From assembly GCA_958430865.1 (NCBI GenBank), contig CAUDNR010004040.1, positions 1-63,985 on the forward strand: 63,985 nucleotides of DNA, given 5' to 3'. Source of the stretch: Entrophospora sp. SA101 (taxonomy: Eukaryota; Glomeromycota; Glomeromycetes; Entrophosporales; Entrophosporaceae). Below are positions 22,190-32,947 of the stretch, one piece after another (positions within the stretch are counted from its first letter, which is position 1; the number at the start of each line of letters is the position of its first letter). Position numbers and translations under genes: made by a program. The notes under the pieces are model-generated. The model did not search any database and was not told the DNA's origin. It saw only the letters and a list, made by a program, of their open reading frames with translations.

Positions 22190-24826
22190 ACATACGTGAT
22201 GCAAATTTTATTAGTAATTCTAGGTGCAAGAATTGTATTATGATGATGATTTAGATTGCATGTGCTACATTTGTCAAAAGAGATCCTGAAACTGCAACTG
22301 CTAAACTTGCGAAGAAAAAGATTTTGGTAAATACAATCAATATTATAAAGAAATCTACAATAAAGCTAAAGAAAGTATAGTGTCGTTCTCGATTTTCTAG
22401 AGGACTAATGGAAGAAGGAGTCAAAAGTGTTAAAAGAGAATATGATATAAGCAATTTTGCAGAAAAAATTTTACAGAGGGCATTAAGAACAATCAATAAG
22501 AATATTAATCTTTTAAGTGAAGTTGTGAATATGAACCAAGGGTTGAAAAAATCGGAAGATCTAAAAAAAAGAAGCCACTGAAAGAAGAAACCCCAGAAAA
22601 AGATAAAGAAGAAGAAACAATTCTAATGTGATTTTTTCAGGCCCAGTTGCAACAAGTTTATTTACATGTCTTTTTATTCCTTAAAGTTGGTTCAGAATAA
22701 ATTAATATTAATGGTCTTTTATTTTGTATTAATATTATAAAGAAAATTTCGAATTATGTTATGGAACCGAACTGATAAATTTTTTAAAAATTTTCAACAA
22801 TTAGACAACTCCGATTTATTTTAATAATGTGTTATTATTTAATGATCATTTTTGTCTTCACTATTTATTTTAGAAATACAATAATTCTCGTAACAAATAG
22901 TTCTTTGGATCCCTACTTAATTAATTAACCAATTAACTTAATTAATATATAGCCACAATTTCTTGGGCTATGCAATTTTGTTTATGTACTTTTCATTCAT
23001 TCTTGCATTTCCCAAAAAAACTGCAAAATATCTTACATGTAATTATGTCATTATTTTGCCTTTTTGCTGTCCACGCCCCCATATAGTCACGTCTTTATTG
23101 ATCGAAAAGTCCCTGCCACTAAATCATCATAGCAAAAAATGTACTATATTATTATTGCTGATTGATTCGGTGGAAATTTTCAACACCCGATTAATTAACC
23201 AATGAAAAATTTCAACACACAATTAACCGGATCTGGTATACACTGAATAATAGTAATAGTAAGAAATCATATTATCCATTTGGTATTGTGCTCTCATCAG
23301 AAACAATATGTCTTGAGAGGGGGGGATAGGAGGGGTGGGTGAAACTGAAGTTGGAAAGATGGATAAACAGACAGTGCCTCATAAAAATTGTAAAAGAAAA
23401 TCTGGGTGTTGGAAGACTATTGTTCTTTATTGATGAAGGATCTGAAGTTGATATGTTTTTCTAGAATGAGTTTCAGTTCTGGTACGACCATCAAAACAAA
23501 TTTTTAAAGACACGATTGTCCAACTTCCAAGTCATCATAAGAAGTGAAAATATATGCGAAACAACTGAGAAATTATGCTTTACTAGTCAGCAATACTTGC
23601 AGCCGAAGATTTTGAAATGATATAATTTTGCTTATCTAAACTTAATCAATTATTAATTTAATATTTTACTTTTTAAAAGCTGATTGCTTGAACAATGCAA
23701 TTTACTTATTACATATTTAACTCGTGAAAATATTTTCTGTGTTATAGAAAGGAACTTTCATAATATGCAGTATTGGGACGATGCAGAAAAGAAATGTTTA
23801 GAATTTGACACCGGGGTGGTTATAGGAACTGAGGCGCCGTGAATCTAGTCACCTAGAAAAATATTTAACGAGAATTCAACAGAATGTTATGTTTCTTGAA
23901 TGATGGATGATAATATTGGGAAGTCAAAAGCAAAAGTATGAATTGGACAAGTGATTTCCTGATTCTTATTATAAGAAATGTTTAAATTTTTGTTTCCCAC
24001 TCGTATTTTTAGAAAAAAATGATCTTTAAACTTGAACGACCTCATGCTTTTCTTTGCATTTATACCGTATGTTTACCTATGTCTCTATCAACTATTCATA
24101 TTGTGTTTCCTTCATAAGGAATTTAGTAGATGATAATGTGGAAAGCGAAAAGCAGATGTAGGAATGAAAGCGGAAGTGATGATGATACAAATGAATTTGA
24201 TACGAGCCTTTCCCTGACTTTCATTATAAGTTATATTTTTTTCTTTTTTTTTTGCATTTATGCTGAATCACAATTTCAATTATCACACAGCTGAATTCAT
24301 AAATATCTCTGATAACAATGCAGTAGATCAACGTGAAATATCTATAGATTTTATAAAAAACTGAATAGTACAAAGAGATTATTCGTAAGGAATTATTTTA
24401 AATTTGGTTCATGAAATAAATAAATATCGTTATTATTATTGATGAATTAAAGAAATGGGCTCTTGAAAGCCAAGTTGCAAATAAAGAAAAAGATGCAATT
24501 GATAACTACATATTGGGTACAAAACACAGTTAGGCTTAATTAAGATAAATATCAGAAGTTAAAATTGCACAACAATAAAATCTGTTTCTTTTTATATGCA
24601 AACACATATATATCTCAAAGAAAAGAATATAAAAAGTTCAATTACACACAGTCAAAACTAATTATATTGATATTTTTCTTTAGTTCTTTCCCATGCATGA
24701 TCAGATATTCCTTGAACCTCGTCGTACGTCGACTGTCATTGACATCATGATAAAATTCTCCGTACGGAGAAAAAAATACCCTATTTTCAAAGGGGATGTC
24801 ATAAAAATTTATTTAAAAAAATCTTA
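22190..24826. other. Degenerate, probably transposon-derived region
   Basis: Scattered short plus-strand coding-like pieces, for example at 22262-22620 (LMEEGVKSVKREYDISNFAE in one frame) and at 23340-24400, are broken by many stops. No family could be named. A 14-bp palindrome TCTCCGTACGGAGA occurs near 24756. There is no intact gene. Confidence 0.4.
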
Positions 24827-25060
24827 TTAATAATTATGATTATAATACACACTATTATTTAGATTATTATTATTATTATTATTATTACTACTAATAATAT
24901 TATTATAAATTTCGGATAATTTTATCTTAACACTTCTCACATTTCGATTTAATCGATTATATATATATTCAATTTGGTGAGATAACCGAATATTTTCTCG
25001 GGTATGTGAAATAGTGTTATTTGCCGGATTATTAAAATTATCAACATCCATATCACTCAT
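24827..25060 (-). CDS. Small Asn-rich hypothetical protein, copy A
   Basis: A 77-codon frame starts MSDMDVDNFNNPANNTISHT and ends in an Asn run and YYNHNY. The same frame continues upstream to an ATG at about 25160 (MNNNLRNNHQ) but is cut by TAA at about 25131-25133; after it comes NNSIYSNNNIDTNTFDGNPS. So the original frame may have been longer with a CAA-to-TAA change, or the shorter start is used. Function unknown. Confidence 0.35.
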   Translation of the reverse strand: MSDMDVDNFNNPANNTISHTRENIRLSHQIEYIYNRLNRNVRSVKIKLSEIYNNIISSNNNNNNNNLNNSVYYNHNY

Positions 25061-25639
25061 ATTGGAGGTAGAAGGATTTCCATCAAAAGTGTTAGTATCA
25101 ATATTATTATTAGAATAGATAGAATTATTTTATTGATGGTTATTACGAAGATTGTTGTTCATTTTGTTTTAAAAAAATAAATAATCGTGGTGCCAGCCAC
25201 AGCAGCTATAATCACCGTAACCTATATTTTTTTTTTTTTGCAGAAAGGTCTATTCATACATGTCATGATTGAATTAGTTCTCGTCTATAATAACAAATAA
25301 TTACCAAAAATATGTCATAAATAAATAAACAAAGTTCTGCAAGCAACGGGAAAAAAACGCTTGTTTTATCTATATATTAAGTAAAACAAACAAATTTTAT
25401 GAAACTCGAGAAACATTTTTTGTGCCTATAATTGATCCTTGAAAAAAAATGAATGGCAAATTAATTTTACAAGGCGTAAAAATAATACGCCACAACTGTA
25501 CTTTATAAGAAATTAACTATCTATCTCCTTCGCAATCAATTGCCAAATAAAACTGTTGCGCTTGTTACCAGACATAATTTTTTAAGTTAATTTAAAAAAT
25601 TGATTGATTGAATTTCATTTTATAATTCGCGTTATTACG
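25061..25639. other. Intergenic, no gene
   Basis: AT-rich stretch between the Asn-rich ORF and the palindromic element. No gene, RNA or recognisable repeat beyond homopolymer runs. Confidence 0.4.
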
Positions 25640-25816
25640 GACCCGGACACTTTACCGACACCCACTTTACCGACAAGACACTTTACCGACAACACGCGAC
25701 GTGATATTTTAGCACTTTGTAGTTTGTTTGATTATGTAGAGATTAAATGTAACCCCGCGTGTTGTCGGTAAAGTGTCTTGTCGGTAAAGTGGGTGTCGGT
25801 AAAGTGTCCCAGACCC
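25640..25816. mobile_element. Palindromic MITE-like element with triple internal repeat, copy A
   Basis: Two perfect 53-bp arms (25646-25698 and 25756-25808) enclose a 57-bp loop. Each arm contains three copies of a unit with core ACTTTACCGACA spaced about 16-18 bp apart, so the element carries six sites. The outer ends (GGACCCGG on the left, complement GGGTCTGG on the right) match imperfectly. No target-site duplication is evident. The last base of the right end is the last base shared with block B, so this element marks the edge of the 24.7-kb duplication. Confidence 0.85.
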
Positions 25817-26896
25817 GTTTGTGCTTGTTTCAACGTTAGTGTATTATAAACTTCAACATCCATGTCAAGCTATAATTTGAGTGCGAGAGAATTCGAATGA
25901 TTTTTCATTCGATTTTATTATTATATCCACACGAATTATTTAGGGGGGTTTTTTTTTTGAAAATCTGTGGACATAATAATAATATTCGAATTATATGTGA
26001 TGCTTTGAGTATTCTCGGGTATTTGTGTTTAGAGTATACATAATGCTTTTGAGTATTCCAAATATTTGTTAGGAGTGTTGCACATATATAATACTTTTTC
26101 TTCCACAGTTGGCGTTCGATATGGCGAACCATTAAATAGTGAATAGTACGATCGATATAATGAAGTTAGAAAAATTTCCCATTTATTATATATAAATTCT
26201 GATCGATGTAGTGATCTTTAATATAAACTCTCGAGATAATCATATGGTGAAGCTTTACTTGATACCATTATATAACCATATACTCCAATATACTAACATT
26301 ATTTTATTTTTAGATAATGCTAAATTTAGAATATTATCACTATGAATGATGCCAAAAAAAATTCATGTCAACATGAAACTAGCCAATCAAATTTAGTACA
26401 ATTAAATACCTCCATCAACAAATGGTGTGATAATCCATAAATATGAATTATCCTTCTATTATGTTAAAATCTGCCATAATTTTTGCATTATCAAATCTAT
26501 TATTATTTGAATAAATCGAATAATCTAAATCTTTTTATAAGAAAAGAAACCAATTCAAAATAATCATGATTATTGTTTTAAGTTGTGTGCTTTTAATTAT
26601 TTCATCAATTCATTTGTTCATCCTTGAGTTAATTAATAATAGTGGGTCACGCCGTGAAATATTTGATAAAAGTTGGACACATACCATATATTTCTTTCAT
26701 CTTTGAATAATTATTTATTTATTGAATGAGTCCCCATCATTATATAAATTTGTGTAATTCTTTTTTCTAAAATTAGAAAATTTATCAATATTTAAAGGCC
26801 CACACTATCAAGTAAAAAATTTTTTCATTTCGAAAAACTATATTGATGAACACAGTAAATAAATAATTTAATTTCAAACTTTATAAAGTAAAATAC
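25817..26896. other. Intergenic between block A and the kinase gene
   Basis: Unique to this side; block B has different sequence here. The last few hundred bases are the 5' flank of the kinase gene. No gene recognised. The minus-strand frame at 25905-26132 looks fortuitous. Confidence 0.4.
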
Positions 26897-29081
26897 ATGT
26901 CTCAAATAGAATATTTATTAGAATTAATTGATAAAAAAGAAACTTCGTTTAAAGATATATTTCGTAATTGTGTTTCGATAAAAGAAAAATATGGTGAATG
27001 TTCAACTTGTCATGGAAATAATACTTGGTATTTATGGTGTCAATCATGTGATCCACAATTACTAACTCAGGGCTGGACCAGTGGCAATGAAAGCATTGAC
27101 GAGTTGATTAAATGCACACAACTTGGAACAGTAATGTATGAAAATACTAGATATCTTCAATGGATTCCTTATAATAAATTAAAAGATATTAAAAAGATTG
27201 GTGAAAGTGACTTTGCAACTATATATAAAGCTAAATGGGTTAATGGTTATAAATATGTAGATTATCAAGAAAATAAAAGATGTCGCAAAAATAGGACTGT
27301 AGCATTAAAAAAATTAAATAATTCTCAAAATATTTATAATGAATTTTTAAACGAAGTGAATGTTTTATGATTTTTTTTTTTGGATTTTTGTTTAAAAAAA
27401 TCATTATTATTGCTATTAAACTAATATTTTCTTTATGATTTATTTTTTTAGTTCAAAAATTACCAAATTAGTAATATAATTCATATGTTTGGATTAACAC
27501 AAGAACCAATCAAAAAAGATTATATATTTGTAATGAGTTATTTAAAAGATGGACAACTTCAAAATTTTTTAATAAAAGAATTATTGGATAAAGGAGGACC
27601 TTCATTCAAGGGCATATTTCGTAATTATATGTCTATCAACAGAAATGATGATATATATTCAAATGAAAGAAATGGGATATTTGGTAATTGTTTGACTTGT
27701 AATAGATATAATACTAGTGATTCATGGTGCCAATCATGTGATCCATACTTATTAACTGAAGGATGGACCAGTGGTACCAAAACAATTGATGAGTTAATTA
27801 AAAGTACACAGCTCATAGCAAAATTTTATGATAATGAATATTACCTTCAATGGATTCATTATTATAAATTAAATGAACTTGAAATAATTGGTGAAGGAGG
27901 ATTTGCAACTGTTTATAAAGCTACTTGGTTAAATGGTAATAAATATGTAGATTTTCAAGAAAATAAAAGATGTTGTAAAAATAGGATCGTAGCATTAAAA
28001 AAATTACATAATTCTCAAAATACTGATATGTTTTTAAATGAGGTTAATCATTATTATTATCATCATCATCATCATCATCACTTTCAAGTATTTGAATTTA
28101 AAAACAAAAAAATTGATTGATTGATTCTAACTAATTACTTTATTTAATCTTTTATTTTAGCTCAAAAATAACATTAAATTTCATCAAAATGATTTCATAA
28201 TTCATGTTTTTGGATTGACACAAGATCCAATTACCAAAGAATATATATTTGTAATGGAATATATAAAAGAAGGAAATCTTCTCGATTATTTAACAAAAGA
28301 ATTTAAAAACTTAAAATGGAAAGATAAAATTGGAATTCTTTTAAATATTATCAAAGGTTTAAAAGATATTCATGAACAAAATATCATTCATTGTGATCTT
28401 CATGCTGGAAATATTCTTCATAGTAGTTATCATGATAACACATATATTGCAGACTTGGGATTATCAATTTCAGCTGATCAAGCATCAGCAACTTCAAATA
28501 AAAACAACCTATTTGGGGTATTACCATATGTAGCACCAGAAGCTTTAAATGGTAAACCTTACATAATGGCATCAGACATTTATAGTTTTGGAGTTCTGAT
28601 GTCAGTTGTGTCAACAGGTCAACAACCATTCAATAATATTCCACATGATAGTTATCTTGCAATCAAGATTTGTGAAGGAGTAAGACCTGGGTTCTCAATT
28701 AATACACCAAAAAATTATATTGACTTGGCCTATAAATGTATGGATGCTAATCCAGATAAACGTCCAACTGTTGATGGAATTGAAGATATTATAATAGGTT
28801 TTTGTCACGAAGAAGAGTTTAATGAAATGGATATGATTGAATTTTATCTTTCAACAATTGAAGCAACTGTGCATCCAAATGCTATTTACACTAGCAGACT
28901 ATTGAAATTTACAAATCTGCCACAACCTATAAATTCTAGAAAAGTCACAATTATTGGAAATTATAATGGTAATTGATTATTTAATTTCATTATTTAATTT
29001 TAAATTTGATATCAGTACTAATTTATATTATAATTAATGTTTATAGATTCCAATCAAAATGAATTTAATTTACACATTTAA
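26897..29081 (+). CDS. TKL-type protein kinase with duplicated N-terminal half
   Basis: Four exons (26897-27355, 27452-28042, 28161-28968, 29047-29081) join in phase to 630 residues. The first unit has a Cys-rich leader (CSTCHGNNTWYLWCQSCDP), then GWTSGNESIDELIKCTQ and a kinase N-lobe with a weak glycine loop (GESDFATIYKA) and lysine motif VALKKL. After FVMSYLKDGQLQNFLIKELL the protein restarts with a second leader (CLTCNRYNTSDSWCQSCDP) and a better N-lobe (GEGGFATVYKA, VALKKL). It then has a full C-lobe: catalytic loop HCDLHAGNIL, ADLGLS at the DFG position, APEAL, SDIYSFGVL and the closing RPT. The final short exon gives DSNQNEFNLHI. Such kinases are hugely expanded in Rhizophagus; substrates are unknown. 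The structure looks like an internal tandem duplication or fusion of two neighbouring copies. Confidence 0.85.
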
Positions 29082-29138
29082 TTAAAAAATAATACACTGT
29101 ATATAATAATAATAATTTCTGCATGCAGAAATCAATAT

Positions 29139-29300
29139 TTATATTTTATTTCTTTGTAATTTAGTGAATATTTCATTTGTAACTCTAGTCATTTCAGAAC
29201 TAATTGGAAATACCATACCTTCTTCTGATACATTTTTGACAGTGACTAAACCAACTACATCATTCCAATTTATATTTGGCTTTCCATTTATTTATACAAA
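29139..29300 (-). CDS. Possible coding fragment of unknown gene
   Basis: The minus strand reads PNINWNDVVGLVTVKNVSEE followed by GMVFPISSEMTRVTNEIFTK and LQRNKI, ending at TAA 29139-29141. An AG acceptor precedes the frame. Another open piece further right (to about 29425) may be an upstream exon (LIKITRSLIYRSLKKSSSGS) but the join is not convincing. The family is not recognised. It converges on the kinase gene, so it may be a gene remnant. Confidence 0.35.
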
Positions 29301-29301
29301 A

Positions 29302-30041
29302 ATAATAATGACAATAATAACATTCCAAATATATATACCATCACCTTTACTACTACCAGATGAACTTTTTTTTAATGATCTATATATCAATGAACGCGTA
29401 ATCTTTATTAATCCAGGTAAATAGAAAAAACGAAATTATTTTTTTACCAATCTGCAATCCATACATTAATATTGGGAAGTTTTTAGTGTTAGTATGGACC
29501 TCGCGATGTGCGAGATGATAGATTTATACAATGTTAAATTGTTAAATAATCATCATTACTTATATTATATGGGAATGCTGCAACAAACCAGACAAAGTGA
29601 GCATTGGTATTACCAAGAATTTCAGGGATCAATAATGTTTGTCTAAATATAACAATCGCAGGACATTGCAGTTCTACAGGGGGTCAAGTGTCACTCACTA
29701 TGGTGCGCGAAGCCTATAACCACCATTTTTGCACGTGATTTTTGAAAGAATAGAAGTCCGTTTCTGTTGATCCTTTTTTAAAAATAACTCTGTTATTGCA
29801 TAGATTGAGACTCAAACTTTATCGTAACAGAGAGATTTTTTCAAAATATTGATTGGTTATCGTGTTCTATTCCTTTTTAGTACATGTATTTTACTATGTT
29901 CAAGATGATTTGGCAGTAACACGATTGTCTAAATTTAGGATGATCTACGATTATCATTTCTAAATTTGGTCTTGTATAGATGTAAAAAAATCACCGCGTC
30001 AAAAATATTTATAAAAATTATTTGTCTTAATTAAATTAATT
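29302..30041. other. Intergenic with a dispersed repeat
   Basis: Holds a short dispersed repeat (29572-29632, listed separately). A GGACCTCGCGATGTGCGAG motif lies at about 29497-29515. Otherwise there is no gene. Confidence 0.4.
29572..29632 (-). repeat. Dispersed repeat fragment, copy 1
   Basis: The reverse complement of this stretch (core CACTTTGTCTGGTTTGTTGC) aligns at roughly 80% over about 65 bp with 58640-58705 just beyond block B. It is probably part of an old interspersed repeat. Confidence 0.7.
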
Positions 30042-30166
30042 ATGCCACCAAAAAAAAGAAATTCTCAACTTAAAGAAGCTAGACTTGCAAAAAAATCAAA
30101 GAACAATTTATTTATTCAAAATACTCTCTCACATGATTTTGTACCAGAAACTGATGATGATGATAA
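30042..30166 (+). CDS. Partial ORF truncated by the assembly gap
   Basis: The frame starts MPPKKRNSQLKEARLAKKSK and runs NNLFIQNTLSHDFVPETDDD into the N run with no stop. A basic start followed by an acidic stretch resembles N-termini of repeated, possibly transposon-linked, proteins of these fungi, but the rest is missing. No function can be assigned. Confidence 0.4.
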
Positions 30167-30176
30167 NNNNNNNNNN
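30167..30176. other. Assembly gap of 10 N
   Basis: Ten N join two contigs. The true distance, order and orientation of the two sides are not proven by the sequence. Confidence 1.
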
Positions 30177-30253
30177 TAAATAACAAATCTTTTTCTTCCA
30201 TATTTTTCGATGAAATTGAATCTTTGCTTTTGTGTATTTTTGAGTAGAGTTCA
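30177..30253 (-). repeat. 77-bp exact inverted copy of ribokinase exon 5
   Basis: These are the first 77 bases after the gap. They are the exact reverse complement of 32132-32208, coding sequence in the last exon of the ribokinase gene. The match stops at the next base. The abrupt start at the gap and the length suggest an assembly overlap and not a biological copy. Confidence 0.9.
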
Positions 30254-31213
30254 AAAACAAAAAAAAATTCTAGGGATATTTATTAAAAAACCGAAAAATT
30301 TCTAAAATAATTTTTCTGCAGATTTTTAATTCTTTTTTATGAGAAGAAAGAAAGACAACCTATTTATATTAATATAATCATATGATGATCTATGAGAGGC
30401 TTTTTTGTTATTTAGCTGATTATTAATTGAGCTCTTTAATTATATAGGACGATGCGTGATAGATTACAATTTTTTTTGATTACATAATAATAAATAATTC
30501 GTTGATCCGTGTTCAAAGTTTTATTTTCCACCATTAATTTCTGGTGTATTTACCACAATCGTGTTTGTTAAGTCCGTCAGTGGCTCTAGCACTTTAAATG
30601 GTATAGCCACAACCAGATTAGGTGATAATGAATACGGGGGGTTCTCTGCCAAAAGGTACCTTTGGTGCCCTCTTAGTTTTTTGCATAATATATATTTATA
30701 TCGTAAGAATTATAACTGGTGAAAAAATCAGCCCCTGTTTATTTAGAGTTAATGGTTGAGGTTTAACGTTAACATGTAGTAGAACACAAAATATTTGCAA
30801 TATTTACTATCTATAAATTATGTTTTGCCGGTGATTTTACACACTAATTGACACCACTACCGCCTTCAATAAAAACACCGTTGCATCTTGGTTTTTCAAA
30901 CTGTTTTTTTTTGTTCACGAACGTGCAACAAAAAAAAATGTCATCAATTTTTTATTCACAATCTGATTAGTAAAAAACGTTCAAAATGGTTGGGATTAGA
31001 ATTCGGTTGTTTAATAGATTGCCTAAATATTTATTCCACAATGCGATTACTACTGCTCTAAAAAGATACAACAGATTAAATCAGATTCAAGCATTCTGTT
31101 GGTTTATAGGGGAAATTCTTTGTTATATATATATATTTGAATTAAGATCGACTTGTATGATGATCAATAAAAGTTTGTGAAACCATTTAACATTTTAAAA
31201 TATCTATCTAGGA
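30254..31213. other. Intergenic upstream of the ribokinase gene
   Basis: A 64-codon plus-strand frame at 30986-31180 (MVGIRIRLFNRLPKYLFHNA...) is basic and could be a small protein, but I do not recognise it. CCAAAAGGTACCTTTGG near 30651 is a near-palindrome faintly like the inner TIR of the 2.65-kb transposon. Otherwise there is no gene. Confidence 0.35.
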
Positions 31214-31937
31214 ATGATTAAAGTATTGGTGATTGGATCTATTAACATAGTAAGTAGTGACTTTATCCACAAATTGAATCAAAAAAAAAAAACGTCATTT
31301 AAAGCAATCTATAAATCCATATATAGGATGATTATTTCCAAGTTCCTCATATAATTCAAAGCGGAGAAACATTAACAAGTAGCAAATATGATCAAAAAGC
31401 AGGAGGAAAAGGAGCAAATCAAGCTGTTGCATTGGCAAAAGTATTTATTAAATATTTACAGTACTGATTAATTAATGCTCTATGTAGTTGTGGACATGTA
31501 AATAAATAAATAATAATATCAACTAATCAAACAGGCAGGAGCTACTGTATGGCATTTAGGTAAAATAGGAAAGGATGGATTAGTAATTAGGGATTATATG
31601 AGTAGACAAGGTGTTAATGTTGAACATATAATTGTTACTGAGGACCAGGTACATCATACTATTTAGCTACTTACTTTACACAATTTATCGTTCACTAATA
31701 AATAATATCATTATTCAAAGCCAACAGGAAGAGCGATTATTCAATTATCAGAAACAACACATGATAATGCTATTATTCTTCTTCCTGGAACAAACCATAT
31801 GATCACATTAAAAGAAATTGAAGATATTTTAAAATTGGGAAATTTTAAAAAATCCGATATTGTGGTGATGCAAAATGAAATTGGCCCTGTTGGTGGTGAA
31901 ATTTTGAGGTTTTGTAAACAGAAAGGTATGTCAGTAA

Positions 31938-31985
<48 letters not shown>

Positions 31986-32597
31986 TTTTACCTAAATGAA
32001 TAAATAAAGATACTTGCTTTATTTTTAGAATTGATTACTGTTTTTAATCCAGCACCATTTTCAACAAATATTATGGATATATTTCCATTCGATAACATTG
32101 ACTGTTTAATATTAAATAAGATTGAATCAGATGAACTCTACTCAAAAATACACAAAAGCAAAGATTCAATTTCATCGAAAAATATGGAAGAAAAAGATTT
32201 GTTATTTACTATAAAAGATAAATTTCCACAATTAAAAATATTAATAGTTACATTGGGTGATAAAGGTCTGTTAGCATGGTTTAAACAAATCAATGATGAT
32301 AACATCATGACATTTACAAATTATAAACTTACTACACCTGTATTGGACACAACTGGTGCTGGTGACACGTTTATCGGATTTTTTGTTGCTAGTCTTTCAA
32401 GAAACTTGTGGGCGGCTAGAAATTTTGAAGAGCCTAGGACGCCACCTAAAACGTCATTGGATTACTTATCAAGTGTACAAATAGTCGAAGGAATAATGGA
32501 GGGAATGATAGCTGCTAGTTTAAGTGTTAGAAAATTAGGAGCAATGGATGGTATTCCTTATCTTCATGAAGTTTATCAAGAAAAAGCTAAAAGATAA
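31214..32597 (+). CDS. RBKS: Ribokinase (PfkB family)
   Basis: Phosphorylates D-ribose at O5 with ATP, feeding ribose into the pentose phosphate pathway. Five exons (31214-31249, 31327-31440, 31535-31648, 31721-31925, 32029-32597) join in phase to 345 residues, a little longer than the usual 300-330. MIKVLVIGSINI then DDYFQVPHIIQSGETLTSSK forms the substrate-binding start. GGKGANQAVALAKAGATVW is PfkB signature 1, and LDTTGAGDTFIGFF is signature 2 with the catalytic Asp in GAGD. MQNEI and FNPAPFS are also typical. A charged insert (SKDSISSKNMEEKD) precedes the nucleotide site. The gene converges on truncated Rpt5 copy B, with 350 bp between its stop and that gene. Confidence 0.93.
31937..31982 (+). 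repeat. (TG)n microsatellite in ribokinase intron 4
   Basis: About 22 TG units directly follow the exon 4 donor (GTATGT). The repeat keeps a frame open by chance, but the exon structure shows it is intronic. Confidence 0.9.
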
Positions 32598-32947
32598 ACA
32601 TTAGACTATATGAATAAGATTTAAATTTTTTATTTTGCAAATTAATAAAATATATTAAATAAATCAATTAAAGTTTATAATTGTAATAGTAATTAATGGT
32701 AGGAAAATTTCACATCAATTACGATTGTAATAACATTGAAGAATTAATTATATTAATATTGTCTGATCACGATGAACATGTTTTCCAGATGATCCATCAA
32801 TATCAAATGTATTAAAAAGCAATAAGACGATATGGAAATACGTTACATACGTATTTCAAAGATACCAAAGACGAAACATACAATACATATGTGTACTTAT
32901 TTTTTCCTTAAAAAAAAAAAAATAATATATATATAATAACACACAAC
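32598..32947. other. Convergent spacer between ribokinase and Rpt5 copy B
   Basis: I searched the minus strand here for the Rpt5 C-terminal exons (VIAATNR...LRSGRLDRK...) and found none. It is AT-rich and without a gene. Confidence 0.6.

Larger units (their letters stand above)
1137..25816. repeat. 24,680-bp direct repeat, block A
   Basis: This stretch recurs at 33935-58614 in the same orientation with a constant offset of 32,798 bp. Every gene, intron and intergenic tract I checked shifts by exactly that amount, so there is no net indel. Only three single-base differences were noticed (positions 2752, 2796 and 25715 here), though I did not compare every base. The left edge is inside exon 3 of the Rpt5 gene: position 1136 is the last mismatch, and further left only the exons align. 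The right edge is the last base of a palindromic element, and the flanks differ completely from 25817 and 58615 on. The copies lie on opposite sides of a 10-N gap, so a scaffolding or haplotype artefact is possible. Confidence 0.95.

Noticed and set aside
22251..22496. Minus-strand membrane-like ORF after the hAT MITE
   Set aside because: The plus strand of the same stretch has Lys-rich coding-like remnants; the minus frame is its hydrophobic shadow.
25646..25808. CRISPR-like array of ACTTTACCGACA repeats
   Set aside because: The units are spaced too closely, are arranged as an inverted pair and lie in a eukaryotic genome; this is a palindromic element.
30167..30176. Treating the spacing between the blocks as exact biology
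   Set aside because: Ten N are a placeholder, so the distance of 32,798 bp between copies is that of the scaffold, not a measured value.
31799..31999. Separate ORF ending in a Val/Cys repeat
   Set aside because: It is ribokinase exon 4 reading through its donor into the intronic TG microsatellite.
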